Source: TMED14 sp964475135 (GTDB lineage: Bacteria; Bacteroidota; Bacteroidia; Flavobacteriales; Schleiferiaceae). Taken from it: a stretch of DNA of 56,024 nucleotides. The position numbers were made by a program, and so were the translations under genes. Below are positions 24,899 through 33,375 of the stretch, piece after piece (the stretch's first letter is position 1; the number at the start of each line of letters is the position of its first letter). Where the stretch lies: positions 1-56,024 of the forward strand of contig CAYYWL010000010.1 in NCBI GenBank assembly GCA_964475135.1. The letters are read 5' to 3'. The notes under the pieces are model-generated. The model was not told the DNA's origin, searched no databases, and saw only the letters and a program-made list of their open reading frames with translations.

Positions 24899-25875
24899 AG
24901 GGCCATTAAACTGCATCCGCGAAGTTCGGCGCCCTCGAGGCGTCCGAGGACTTCAAAGCTACCGTCGGCAAAAACTCGGCCAGCGTCTTCGGTCGCGATA
25001 AAGGCGCACGAATCGGCGTTGGCGAGGTCGACGATGTTGATTCCGCAGCGCGATTCAAGCGGAGCCTGCAGGCGCGGCGCCTCAAGGTCGCGCGGAATCA
25101 CGCGCATGCTGGGCGGGCAGCGAAAGCGCCCTTCGCCCTGGGAGTAGGCCTGCGACAGCAGCTCGGTCATGCCGTACTCGCTGTGGATGCGGTCAAGCCC
25201 AAAGGCATGTTTTAGCGTTTGGTGCACCTCTGCGCGGCTGGGTTCGACGCGGCGGCCTTTCATGCCGCCGGTTTCCATGATGATGCTGTGCTTGAGGGGC
25301 ATGGACTTGGGCAGCGACTCGGCCCAATCGAGCAGCGCGAAGGTGACGCCCAGAATGACGGTGGGCACACCGTTGGCCTCAAGGGTTTCGAGGCGAAACC
25401 GCAGTTCGTCCAAGCCCTTGAGAAAGAATCCGCTCTCGCCGGCGGGCGACTGCTGCACAAAGTGCTGGGCCATGGCCACGAGCGACGATCCCTCGCGCTC
25501 GAGGTAGCTCGGGAGCAGGCAGAGCCAGGCGTAGTTGCTCGGCGCGCCGTAGAAGTAGGCAAAACCGGCTTCGGCGTTGCGCAGGTAGGCCTCGAGCCGG
25601 GCGACGTCGTGGCGCGAAGGGGTTTGGCCGGTGGTTCCCGACGAAGTGAAGGTGGCTTCGGGTTCCCAGGTTCCGGTGCGCACTTCACGCGTTTTAAACG
25701 CTTCAATCGGCAAAAACGGAACCTCGTCCAGCGTGCTCACCGCCTCAATGCGCGCAGAATCCCAGCCCTGAAGGCGGACCCATTCGGCGTAGACTGGGTT
25801 ATGGGCCGCCTGGTAGCGAAAGAGGGCGAGGGCGATGCGCTCGAACTCGGGGTGCACAAACGGGAGCTGGCTCAC
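24895..25875 (-). CDS. LuxE/PaaK-like acyl-activating enzyme
   Basis: 326 residues from a GTG at 25875 that overlaps the DUF4296 gene stop by 4 bp (GTGA); the longer open frame upstream is unsupported. The family comprises adenylate-forming acyl-protein synthetases (LuxE). Visible signs: FTSSGTTGQTPSRH, the phosphate-binding loop; ETGGMKGRR and HSEYGMTELLSQAYS, the LuxE-type adenylation core. No luciferase or LuxC/LuxD genes are present, so luminescence is not implied. Substrate and acceptor are unknown. Confidence 0.8.
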   Translation of the reverse strand: MSQLPFVHPEFERIALALFRYQAAHNPVYAEWVRLQGWDSARIEAVSTLDEVPFLPIEAFKTREVRTGTWEPEATFTSSGTTGQTPSRHDVARLEAYLRNAEAGFAYFYGAPSNYAWLCLLPSYLEREGSSLVAMAQHFVQQSPAGESGFFLKGLDELRFRLETLEANGVPTVILGVTFALLDWAESLPKSMPLKHSIIMETGGMKGRRVEPSRAEVHQTLKHAFGLDRIHSEYGMTELLSQAYSQGEGRFRCPPSMRVIPRDLEAPRLQAPLESRCGINIVDLANADSCAFIATEDAGRVFADGSFEVLGRLEGAELRGCSLMAL

Positions 25876-26240
25876 GGTTCGAGCGGTCGACTGAGTTGGT
25901 GGGTGCGGGCCTTTAAGCTGTCCATGATGACCTCGTAGCGGGCCACCATTCCCTTGGGGTCGGCGTGGTAGTAGTCGTAGCTGCGTGCGACTTGGTCCGA
26001 AGTGTAGCCATAGCGGGCAAAGGTTCCGCCGTAGACCTCCCACACGGGAATGCTGTCGCCCATAAGGTGTTCGCCTCCGCGGGCGCCCTCGATGACATGC
26101 ATTTCGAGCAGAAGCTGGGTGAATTCGGCGTCCGGAATCAGGTCCGAAGGCTTGCTGCGCGGTGCCACCGGTTCAGCCACGTTGCCGCAGCTGGCTAGGC
26201 TGAGGGCGAGGGCGAGTCCGATGAACGTGCGTGCTACCAT
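25872..26240 (-). CDS. DUF4296 lipoprotein
   Basis: 122-residue Bacteroidota-specific lipoprotein. Signal with lipobox (LSLASC, Cys18), then the DUF4296 pattern PSDLIPDAEFTQLLLEMHVIEGA and a conserved tyrosine-rich segment (SYDYYHADPKGMVARYEVIMDSL, split as SYDYYHADP and YEVIMDSL). It overlaps pyrC by 7 bp and the next gene by 4 bp. Members are often found next to dihydroorotase in Flavobacteriia. Function unknown. Confidence 0.82.
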   Translation of the reverse strand: MVARTFIGLALALSLASCGNVAEPVAPRSKPSDLIPDAEFTQLLLEMHVIEGARGGEHLMGDSIPVWEVYGGTFARYGYTSDQVARSYDYYHADPKGMVARYEVIMDSLKARTHQLSRPLEP

Positions 26241-27598
26241 CCGCGTTCAAAGATAAGTCGCTGTCCAGCAGGGGCGTTGCGGTGCTTTCCGTCGCGGTAG
26301 ACGATGGTTCCGTTGACCCAAGTTTGGTTGACGCGGGCGGCAAAAGTGCGACCCTCGAAGGGCGACCATCCGCACTTGGTGAACATGTCGGCGGCATGAA
26401 CGGTGTAGGGGCGGTGCGGGTCGACCAGTACGACGTCGGCGTGGTAGCCTTCGCGCAAAAAGCCGCGCTCTTGGATTCCAAAGAGTTGGGCGGGTTGGTG
26501 GCACATCAGTTCGATGATGCGGGCGTAGTCGATGTCGAGGCGGCGGGCCAACTCGAGCATGGCGGGCAGGCTGTTTTGAATCAGCGGACCGCCACTGGGC
26601 GCCTCCACATACATTCGCTGCTTCTCTTCGAGGGTGTGCGGCGCATGGTCCGTGGCCACCACGTCGATGCGTCCGTCGAGCAGGGCGGCGCGCAGGGCGT
26701 CGCGGTCGGCGGAGGTTTTGACGGCGGGGTTCCACTTGATGCGGTTGCCCAGTTCGGCGTAGTCGGCGTCGCTGAACCACAGGTGGTGCACGCAGGCCTC
26801 GGCGGTGATTTTCTTCTCGGCTAGGGGCAGGTCGCCGTCAAAGAGGTCGAGTTCTTTGCCGGTGGACACGTGGTAGACGTGAAAGTGGGCTCCGGCCTCG
26901 CGGGCGAGGGCCACGGCGCGCGACGAAGACAGGTAGCAGGCCTCTTCGCTGCGGATCAGCGGGTGGTCGGCGGCGGTGAGGTGCTCGCGGCCTCCGCGCT
27001 CTTCGATCAGGCGCTCGAGGTTGGCGCGCATGGTGGGCTCGTCTTCGCAGTGCGCGATGAGCTGGTGGTCGACTTCGCGAAAGATGCGCTCGACCGATGC
27101 GGGGTCGTCGACGAGCAAGTCGCCGGTGCTCGAGCCCAAGAACATTTTAATGGCGGCCACGTCGCGCTTCGAGGCGCGCTTGAGCTCTTCGAGGTTGGTG
27201 TTCGAGGCTCCGAGGCTAAAGCTGTAGTTGGCCCACGAAACCTCTGCGGCTCGGGCAAACTTGGCTTCGAGCAGCTCGAGGGTGGTCGCGGCTGGAACCG
27301 TATTGGGCTGCTCGACGTACGAGGTGACGCCCCCGGCGACGGCGGCCATCGACTCGGTCGTCAGGTCGGCCTTGTGGGTGAGTCCGGGCTCGCGAAAGTG
27401 CACTTGCGTGTCGATTACGCCCGGAATCAGGAGTTTGCCCCCACCGTCCACAATCTGGACGCTGTTGTTTTTGGGCGAAATGCTGTCGTCGATCCGCTCA
27501 ATTCGGCCGCCCGAAAGCAGCACGTCGGCTTCGTAGCTGCGCCCCTCGTTGACCAGGCGCGCGTTTTTGATGAGGTAGGTAGGTATGGTGTCGGACAT
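26234..27598 (-). CDS. pyrC: Dihydroorotase, QVH variant
   Basis: 454-residue amidohydrolase of pyrimidine synthesis, cyclising carbamoyl-aspartate to dihydroorotate. Metal-site motifs: DTQVHFREPG (Gln65, His67), Lys in AAIKMFLGSSTG, His in IAHCEDE, His in VYHVSTG, and Asp in ATDHAPH. The first His of the usual HxH pair is Gln65, a variant I associate with the main Bacteroidota enzyme. A second dihydroorotase with an intact HVH is encoded at 48495. This copy, in the DPM1-pyrC-DUF4296 order, is likely the housekeeping one. Confidence 0.9.
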   Translation of the reverse strand: MSDTIPTYLIKNARLVNEGRSYEADVLLSGGRIERIDDSISPKNNSVQIVDGGGKLLIPGVIDTQVHFREPGLTHKADLTTESMAAVAGGVTSYVEQPNTVPAATTLELLEAKFARAAEVSWANYSFSLGASNTNLEELKRASKRDVAAIKMFLGSSTGDLLVDDPASVERIFREVDHQLIAHCEDEPTMRANLERLIEERGGREHLTAADHPLIRSEEACYLSSSRAVALAREAGAHFHVYHVSTGKELDLFDGDLPLAEKKITAEACVHHLWFSDADYAELGNRIKWNPAVKTSADRDALRAALLDGRIDVVATDHAPHTLEEKQRMYVEAPSGGPLIQNSLPAMLELARRLDIDYARIIELMCHQPAQLFGIQERGFLREGYHADVVLVDPHRPYTVHAADMFTKCGWSPFEGRTFAARVNQTWVNGTIVYRDGKHRNAPAGQRLIFERGW

Positions 27599-27607
27599 TG
27601 CGAAGTA

Positions 27608-28330
27608 TTACCGGCCAAATAGGCTCGATAGCTTCAGCAAAAGTACCCCGAATACGGCCTCGCGTATGATTCCGCGCGACATTTTGCTCTGCCCCGCCTT
27701 GCGGTCGGTGAAGATGACCGCTACCTCGGCGAGGTTGAATCCCTTACGCCATGCGCGGAACTTCATTTCGATTTGAAAGGCGTAGCCCACAAAGCGGATT
27801 TTTTCGAAATCGATGGCCTCAAGCACGGCCCGGCGGTAGCACTTGAAGCCGGCGGTGGTGTCGTGAATGGGCATTCCGGTGATGAAGCGAACGTACTTCG
27901 ACGCAAAAAAGCTCAAAAGGACCCGGCTCATCGGCCAGTTGACCACGTTGACGCCGTTGCTGTAGCGCGACCCGATGGCCAGGTCGGCTCCATACACCTC
28001 GCAGGCCTCGAGCAGGCGCGGCAGGTCCTTGGGGTCGTGCGAAAAGTCGGCATCCATTTCAAACACGTACTGGTAGTCGTGCTTCAGGGCCCACTTGAAT
28101 CCGTGGATGTAGGCGGTTCCGAGGCCCAACTTGCCCTTGCGCTCGTTCAGGTGAATGCGGCCGGGGTGCTTTTTTTGCACCTTACGCACCAAATCCGCGG
28201 TGCCGTCGGGCGAACTGTCGTCGACGATGAGCACGTCAAGACCCTGAGGAAGCGCAACCACGGCCTCGATGATGGCCTCGATGTTTTCGCGCTCCTTGTA
28301 CGTGGGAATGACGACCAGGGCATAGGGCAT
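27608..28330 (-). CDS. Polyprenol-phosphate mannosyltransferase-like GT2 (DPM1-type)
   Basis: 240 residues. A GT-A fold with IPTYKERENIEAII, the nucleotide-binding VDDSSPDGT, the metal-binding EMDADFSHDP and the acceptor-side GFKCYRR-VL and RKAGQSKMS blocks, as in dolichyl/polyprenol-phosphate mannose synthases without C-terminal membrane segments. It would load a sugar on a polyprenol carrier on the cytoplasmic face; GT117 or similar enzymes could use the product. First gene of the operon; the -7 box is 4 bp before the ATG. Confidence 0.9.
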   Translation of the reverse strand: MPYALVVIPTYKERENIEAIIEAVVALPQGLDVLIVDDSSPDGTADLVRKVQKKHPGRIHLNERKGKLGLGTAYIHGFKWALKHDYQYVFEMDADFSHDPKDLPRLLEACEVYGADLAIGSRYSNGVNVVNWPMSRVLLSFFASKYVRFITGMPIHDTTAGFKCYRRAVLEAIDFEKIRFVGYAFQIEMKFRAWRKGFNLAEVAVIFTDRKAGQSKMSRGIIREAVFGVLLLKLSSLFGR

Positions 28331-28334
28331 GACG

Positions 28335-28342
28335 CAAAAGTA
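28335..28342 (-). promoter_or_regulatory. -7 box of the DPM1-pyrC operon
   Basis: Minus-strand TACTTTTG ends 4 bp before the ATG at 28330. Leaderless layout. Confidence 0.63.
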
Positions 28343-28377
28343 GGGGTTCCGCGCCGACTTCGGTTGGGCGGACTTCG

Positions 28378-28385
28378 TACCTTTC
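28378..28385 (+). promoter_or_regulatory. -7-like box of polA
   Basis: TACCTTTC, one mismatch to TAnnTTTG, 28 bp before the polA ATG at 28414. Confidence 0.4.
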
Positions 28386-28413
28386 GGATTCCGCCCGCTA
28401 ACACCCTGTGCTG

Positions 28414-31242
28414 ATGAAAAAGCTCTTTCTGCTCGACGCCTACGCCCTCATTTTTCGCGCCTACTTCGCCTTCGCGCGGAACCCGCGGGTGACCAGCAAA
28501 GGCCTCGATACGTCAGCCGTTTACGGGTTTTTGCTGGCGCTGCTCGACGTGATTGAGAAAGAGAAGCCGTCGCACCTCGCGGTGGTGTTTGACATTGGCG
28601 GTTCTGAGGTGCGCGAGCAACTTTTTTCAGAATACAAGGCCAACCGCGACGAGACGCCCGAGGGCATTAAGGTTGCGGTGCCCTACATCCAGAAGTTGCT
28701 GGGCGCGATGCGGATTCCGGCACTGGGCGTTCCCGGTTACGAGGCCGACGACGTCATCGGAACCTTGGCCCACCAAGCCGAAAAGGCCGGTTTTGAGGTG
28801 TTCATGATGACGCCCGACAAGGATTTTGGGCAGCTTGTGACCGACCGAGTCAAGATGTACAAGCCGTCGCGCGGTGGCGAACCCGCCGAGGTGATGGGCC
28901 CCGCCGAGGTCTGCGAAAAGTGGGGCATCGAGCGGGTGGATCAGGTGATCGACATCCTTGGCCTGATGGGCGACGCGGTTGACAACATTCCCGGAATCGC
29001 CGGGGTCGGCGAGAAGACCGCCGCCAAGCTCCTCGCCGAGTACGGAACCCTCGAGAATGTGCTGGCGCACGGCGACCAAATCAGCGGCAAGCTGGGCGAG
29101 CGCGTGCGCGAGCACGCCGAAATGGCGCGACTTTCTCGTGTTTTGGCGACGATTTTGACCGACGCCCCCATTGAGCTCGACGAGGCCGACCTCGTGCGCG
29201 AGCCAGCCGACGAGGATGCGCTGCGCGCCCTGCTCGACGAGCTCGAAATCCGCTCGCTAGCGCGGCGCTTGCTGCCAAGCGCCGCTGCAGCTGCGCCCTC
29301 GGCCGAGGTGAAGCCGGCGGCGGCCGCGCCGCGGCCCGCCACCGGCGCAGATTCCGCCCAAATGGACCTGTTTGGCGGTGGAGCCCAAGAAGGCGAAGGA
29401 AGCGAACCTGCCGCGCCGCACATTCTGGGCGGCTCAGCCGCAACCCAAGCCCACACCTACACCTTGATCGACACGGTCGAGGCCGCCCGAGCCCTTTCGC
29501 GCAGCCTTGACGGCTTGCGTGAGCTCGCCTTTGACACCGAAACCACCGGACTTGACGCCCTCGAGGCCGAAATGGTCGGCTTTTCGCTCTCGTGGGAAGC
29601 CCACACGGCCTACTACGTGGCGCTTCCGGCCGATCGCGCTGCGGCCCAGGTATGGCTGGAGCTCTTTCGCCCGCACTTCGAGCGCCCCGACGTCACCTGG
29701 ATCGGCCACAACCTCAAGTACGACCTGCAAATCTTGGCCAACTACGGCATTCGCCTGGTCGGCACTCTTCGCGACACCATGCTCGCCCACTACCTCTTGG
29801 AGCCCGACCAGCGCCACGGCATGGACGCACTTGCCCAAAACTACCTGGGCTACACGCCGATTTCGATTGATTCCCTCATCGGAGCCAAAGGCAAAAACCA
29901 AAAGAGCATGCGCGACGTGCCCGCCGCCGAAGTGGCTGAGTACGCCGCCGAAGACGCCGACGTGACCTGGCGCCTGCACGAGGCCTTCACGCCCAAGCTG
30001 GCCGAGGCCGGACTCGAATCGGTGCTGCACGACCTCGAATCCCCGCTTGTTCCGGTCCTGGCCGACATGGAACGGGCCGGAATGTGCGTCGACCTCGAAG
30101 GCTTGGCGCGCTACTCGGTTGAGCTGGGCGAAGATTCCGCCCGCCTCGAATCTGAGGTGCGCGAGCTCGCCGGAGTCGACTTCAACCTCGGGTCGCCCAA
30201 GCAACTCGGCGAGGTGCTGTTTGACCGCCTCAAGCTCGACCCCAAGGCCAAAAAGACCAAGACCGGCCAGTACGCCACGGGCGAAGAGGTGCTCGAAAAC
30301 TTCCGCTCGGCCCACCCGATCGTCGACAAGTTGCTCGAATGGAGGCAAGTAGGCAAGCTCAAGAGCACTTACGTGGACGCGCTTCCGCAGCTGGTGAATC
30401 CGCGCACCGGACGCATTCACACCACCTTTAACCAGGCCGTGGCCGCCACCGGCCGCCTGTCGTCGACCAACCCGAACCTGCAGAACATTCCGATTCGCAC
30501 CGAGCGCGGACAGCGCGTGCGCGACCTGTTCGTGGCGGGCGGAGAGGACCGGGTGCTGCTCAGCGCCGACTACTCGCAGATCGAGCTCCGCGTCATCGCC
30601 TCGATGAGCGGCGACCAGGGCATGATCGACGCCTTTGTGAGCGGCGAAGACATTCACGCGGCGACGGCGTCCAAGGTGTTTGGGGTTCCGCTCGCCGAGG
30701 TCACCCGCGAGCAGCGTTCGCAGGCCAAGACGGTGAATTTCGGAATCATTTACGGCGTTTCAGCCTTCGGACTCAGCCAGCAAAGTACCCTCTCGCGCAC
30801 CGAAGCCAAGGAGGTCATCGAGCAGTACTTCGCCACCTATCCCGGAATCAAAAAGTACATCGACGATCAAGTCGCGGCTGCCCGCGCCAAGGGCTACGTC
30901 GAAACTCTTTTGGGCCGCCGCCGCTACCTGCGCGACATCGATTCGCGGAACCAGGCCGTACGCGGCCATTCCGAGCGGAACGCGATCAACGCGCCCATCC
31001 AAGGCACCGCCGCTGACATCGTGAAGCTCGCCATGATCCGCATCCACGACCGCCTGCAGCGCGAAGGCCTCAAGAGCCCCATGATCCTTCAGGTCCACGA
31101 CGAACTCGTGTTTGACGCCTACACGTCCGAGGTCGATGCACTTCGCGAGCTGGTCAAATCCGAAATGGAGGCGGCGTTCACGCTTTCGGTTCCGCTGGTC
31201 GCTGAGACGGGGGTGGGGCGTACGTGGTTGCAGGCGCATTAG
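28414..31242 (+). CDS. polA: DNA polymerase I
   Basis: 942 residues from ATG 28414 (MKKLFLLDAYALIFRAY); an in-frame GTG at 28408 is possible. Three domains are present: 5'-3' exonuclease (about 1-290, with YEADDVIGTLA and GDAVDNIPGI), a 3'-5' proofreading exonuclease (about 340-520) with intact acidic motif AFDTETTGLD, and the polymerase (about 560-942) with motif A DYSQIELRVIAS, motif B QAKTVNFGIIYGVS and motif C VHDELVFD. An Ala/Pro-rich linker (about 285-330) joins the first two. Main role: Okazaki fragment processing and repair. Confidence 0.97.
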   Translation: MKKLFLLDAYALIFRAYFAFARNPRVTSKGLDTSAVYGFLLALLDVIEKEKPSHLAVVFDIGGSEVREQLFSEYKANRDETPEGIKVAVPYIQKLLGAMRIPALGVPGYEADDVIGTLAHQAEKAGFEVFMMTPDKDFGQLVTDRVKMYKPSRGGEPAEVMGPAEVCEKWGIERVDQVIDILGLMGDAVDNIPGIAGVGEKTAAKLLAEYGTLENVLAHGDQISGKLGERVREHAEMARLSRVLATILTDAPIELDEADLVREPADEDALRALLDELEIRSLARRLLPSAAAAAPSAEVKPAAAAPRPATGADSAQMDLFGGGAQEGEGSEPAAPHILGGSAATQAHTYTLIDTVEAARALSRSLDGLRELAFDTETTGLDALEAEMVGFSLSWEAHTAYYVALPADRAAAQVWLELFRPHFERPDVTWIGHNLKYDLQILANYGIRLVGTLRDTMLAHYLLEPDQRHGMDALAQNYLGYTPISIDSLIGAKGKNQKSMRDVPAAEVAEYAAEDADVTWRLHEAFTPKLAEAGLESVLHDLESPLVPVLADMERAGMCVDLEGLARYSVELGEDSARLESEVRELAGVDFNLGSPKQLGEVLFDRLKLDPKAKKTKTGQYATGEEVLENFRSAHPIVDKLLEWRQVGKLKSTYVDALPQLVNPRTGRIHTTFNQAVAATGRLSSTNPNLQNIPIRTERGQRVRDLFVAGGEDRVLLSADYSQIELRVIASMSGDQGMIDAFVSGEDIHAATASKVFGVPLAEVTREQRSQAKTVNFGIIYGVSAFGLSQQSTLSRTEAKEVIEQYFATYPGIKKYIDDQVAAARAKGYVETLLGRRRYLRDIDSRNQAVRGHSERNAINAPIQGTAADIVKLAMIRIHDRLQREGLKSPMILQVHDELVFDAYTSEVDALRELVKSEMEAAFTLSVPLVAETGVGRTWLQAH

Positions 31243-31254
31243 TTTTTGCCCTTC

Positions 31255-31322
31255 GCGCCTTCGGCGCTCGGGCTAGGGCTGCTTCGCAGCTAGGTCGCTT
31301 CGCGCTGGAGCGCCTGCGGCGC
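31255..31322. repeat. Cluster of three short GC-rich hairpins downstream of polA
   Basis: GCGCC-TTC-GGCGC (31255-31267), GCTGC-TTC-GCAGC (31278-31290) and GCGCC-TGC-GGCGC (31310-31322), each a 5-bp stem with a 3-base loop. The last one recurs at 33176-33188. They begin 12 bp after the polA stop. The 31243-31537 gap holds no gene; it carries these hairpins and the 32-bp element. Confidence 0.65.
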
Positions 31323-31445
31323 GGTGGTGGCTACCAGTTGCTTGTTTCTGGCGCTGTGGCTACTGGTTTATTAATCATCTGTGAGCCAGTTACATCCCTA
31401 GTTTCAACGTGGTGAGAAAAAGTAAAATCCGGTTATAACCGAACG
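31310..31445 (-). repeat. 3'-UTR repeat, copy 1 (core 31414-31445)
   Basis: The 32-bp core reads, on the minus strand, CGTTCGGTTATAACCG then GATTTTACTTTTTCTC. It contains the 12-bp palindrome CGGTTATAACCG followed by a T-rich tail. It lies 93 bp downstream of the stop of the minus-strand Kelch-like gene. About 100 further bases (31310-31413) resemble copy 2. Confidence 0.8.
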
Positions 31446-31537
31446 CCTTGCCGTGCCTCGCGGCTTCGCCGGTACCAGAAGCAAGAAACCAGCAACCAAA
31501 GAGCCAACGAGCTAACCTTGCCAACGAGCCAAGCTCG

Positions 31538-33121
31538 CTAAAGCTCCACCTTCTCGCTGTGGTACAAGCCGTCCCAGCTGGCGACGATGAAGACGGTTCC
31601 GCGGGTGGGACGTGGAAGGGCGATGCGGCCGTCAGAGGGCAGGTCGTAGAGGGTTTGGGTCCAGAGGATGCGGCCGGCGGAGTCGTACATCCAGAGGTCG
31701 AGTCCGGTTTCGGGGCGGCCGAGCGGGAGCTGGATGGCGGCGTTGGTTCCGCGGCCAAGGACCGAAAAAGTGAAGGGCTGCGTGGCCGGAACCTCTTCGA
31801 CACCAATGCCGTTGCCGGGCTTGAGAACGACGCGGTAGACCGTGGGCGTGGCCGAGGTGGACGCGCTGGAGTTGCCGGTGAAGGGGTTTTCGAGCTGCGA
31901 ATCGATTCCGCCGACAATGTGGCCAAGGACGAGGCTGTCAAAGCTGGCGGGCAGCAGTTGGACCTCGTGGGGCGTGTGCGCGACGGCGGGGTTGGCCAAG
32001 AATTCGGCAGAGGCTCCCTTGAGGCCGGGCATGCTCACGGGAAGCACCACTTCGTGCAGGCTTTGGTCGGAATCGCGAACGACGGCCGAGATGGTCGATA
32101 CGAACGGCACGTTTTGGTCGTCGACGAGGGTTCCGTTGACGTAGTGGTACTGCGAGATTCCGCCAAAAAAGAGGTTGAGGTTGCGCTCGGTGGCCGAGTC
32201 GTAGAGCACCGTGGACGCGCTGTGGTAGTGGCTCAGGTACTGGCTGAAGTCGGTGCGCGGAACGATTCCGGTCGCCGTGACCTCGACGGGGTACAAAAAG
32301 GGCAGGTCGATGGTGGGCTGAAAGACTCCGGACGAGATCATGAAGCCGGGGGTGCCGTTGGCGTAAATCTGCGGCATGAGGTTGTAGTCGCGGCGGTGCA
32401 GGTGCACGGGGTCGACCACGGAGTCGACGTTGGCGACCTGAAGCTGGCCGCCCGGACGGCGCAGGTCAAAGCTGCGCACGGCGTTGGTGTAGGCTTGGCT
32501 GAATCCGGGTCCGTGGGTGGGGCCGTGGGGGTTGTAGCTGCCGTCGAATCGGTGGCCTCCGACGAGGTAGAATCGGTCGCCGAGCAGGGCGAGGTGGCCT
32601 CCGGTGACGGCAAAGCGCGGGTGGTTGATGACTTCGATTGCGGGGGCGAGTGAGGTTCCGCCCTTGACGGCCGAAATGAGGGCCGGAAGGCTCATTGCGA
32701 CCAAACCGTTGTAGGTTTTGTGGGCTCCGGCGGTGGCCGAAAAGCCGTAGCCTCCGAGCACGTACAGGCTGTCGCCGTGCTGCGCGTAGTTGGGGTTGGT
32801 CGACCGCAGCTGTTCTTGAAGCGGAACCGACAGCGTCGTCAGCGGAGCCGACCAGACCTGGCCACTCGAAGGGTTGACAACGTACACGTTGCTGTTGTTT
32901 TGGGCGGACGGAAACGACGCAAAGGGTTGGCGCGCATGGATTCCGTCGGTGCGCCCTCCGACCAAAACCCACTCGCCCTGGTACTGTCCGTGCGCAAACG
33001 AGTGCAGACCCGGCAAGCCACTGAAGGTTACGGGCTGAAGGCTGACTTCGTACGGAAACCAGTTTTGGGCCGCGGCCGCTGCGCTGAGCGTGACCGCCAA
33101 GAGGGTAGTGAGGCGTTTCAT
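31538..33121 (-). CDS. Secreted Kelch-like beta-propeller protein with T9SS tail
   Basis: 527 residues from MKRLTTLLAV at 33121. Signal peptide, then Kelch-like units (GEWVLVGGRTDG, GDSLYVLGGYG, GDRFYLVGGHR, NLNLFFGGISQY, LGHIVGGIDSQL) that would build a beta-propeller. The last 80 residues (TFSVLGRGTNAAIQLPLG ... LDLWMYDSAGRILW ... RGTVFIVASWDG) resemble a type A T9SS sorting domain, so cell-surface or extracellular location is expected. A -7-like TATTTTG lies 5 bp before the start. Ligand unknown. Confidence 0.72.
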   Translation of the reverse strand: MKRLTTLLAVTLSAAAAAQNWFPYEVSLQPVTFSGLPGLHSFAHGQYQGEWVLVGGRTDGIHARQPFASFPSAQNNSNVYVVNPSSGQVWSAPLTTLSVPLQEQLRSTNPNYAQHGDSLYVLGGYGFSATAGAHKTYNGLVAMSLPALISAVKGGTSLAPAIEVINHPRFAVTGGHLALLGDRFYLVGGHRFDGSYNPHGPTHGPGFSQAYTNAVRSFDLRRPGGQLQVANVDSVVDPVHLHRRDYNLMPQIYANGTPGFMISSGVFQPTIDLPFLYPVEVTATGIVPRTDFSQYLSHYHSASTVLYDSATERNLNLFFGGISQYHYVNGTLVDDQNVPFVSTISAVVRDSDQSLHEVVLPVSMPGLKGASAEFLANPAVAHTPHEVQLLPASFDSLVLGHIVGGIDSQLENPFTGNSSASTSATPTVYRVVLKPGNGIGVEEVPATQPFTFSVLGRGTNAAIQLPLGRPETGLDLWMYDSAGRILWTQTLYDLPSDGRIALPRPTRGTVFIVASWDGLYHSEKVEL

Positions 33122-33175
33122 GGGGGCAAAATACCCCAATTGGTCGGAATGCTTTGTGATGTAGGTTGCGCTAGA

Positions 33176-33310
33176 GCGCCTGCGGCGCTTTGGTGGTTTC
33201 TGGTTGCTAGTTGCTTGCGATGTTGCAACTGATTTTTTAATGATCTGTGAACCAGCTACATCGCTATTTCAGCGTGGAGAGAAAAAGTAAAATCCGGTTA
33301 GAACCGAACG
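33176..33310 (-). repeat. 3'-UTR repeat, copy 2 (core 33279-33310)
   Basis: Core identical to copy 1 except one base in the palindrome centre (CGGTTCTAACCG on the minus strand). It lies 66 bp downstream of the M28 peptidase stop. The preceding part (33176-33278) shares GCGCCTGCGGCGC and the ATCTGTGA-CCAG-TACATC block with copy 1. This fills the 254-bp space between two minus-strand genes; no gene is seen in it. Confidence 0.8.
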
Positions 33311-33375
33311 TTTGACTTGGCATCTTGGTTTTGGTTTCGAGTATGTGGGTTCTCGTGAAGGAGTAACCAGAAACC

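Noticed and set aside
24895..25875. Bioluminescence (lux) operon
   Set aside because: Only a LuxE-like enzyme is present; no luxA, luxB, luxC or luxD is found, and the family is broad.
29434..30657. Long minus-strand open frame inside polA (407 codons)
   Set aside because: Shadow of polA, which has complete polymerase and exonuclease motifs in the plus frame.
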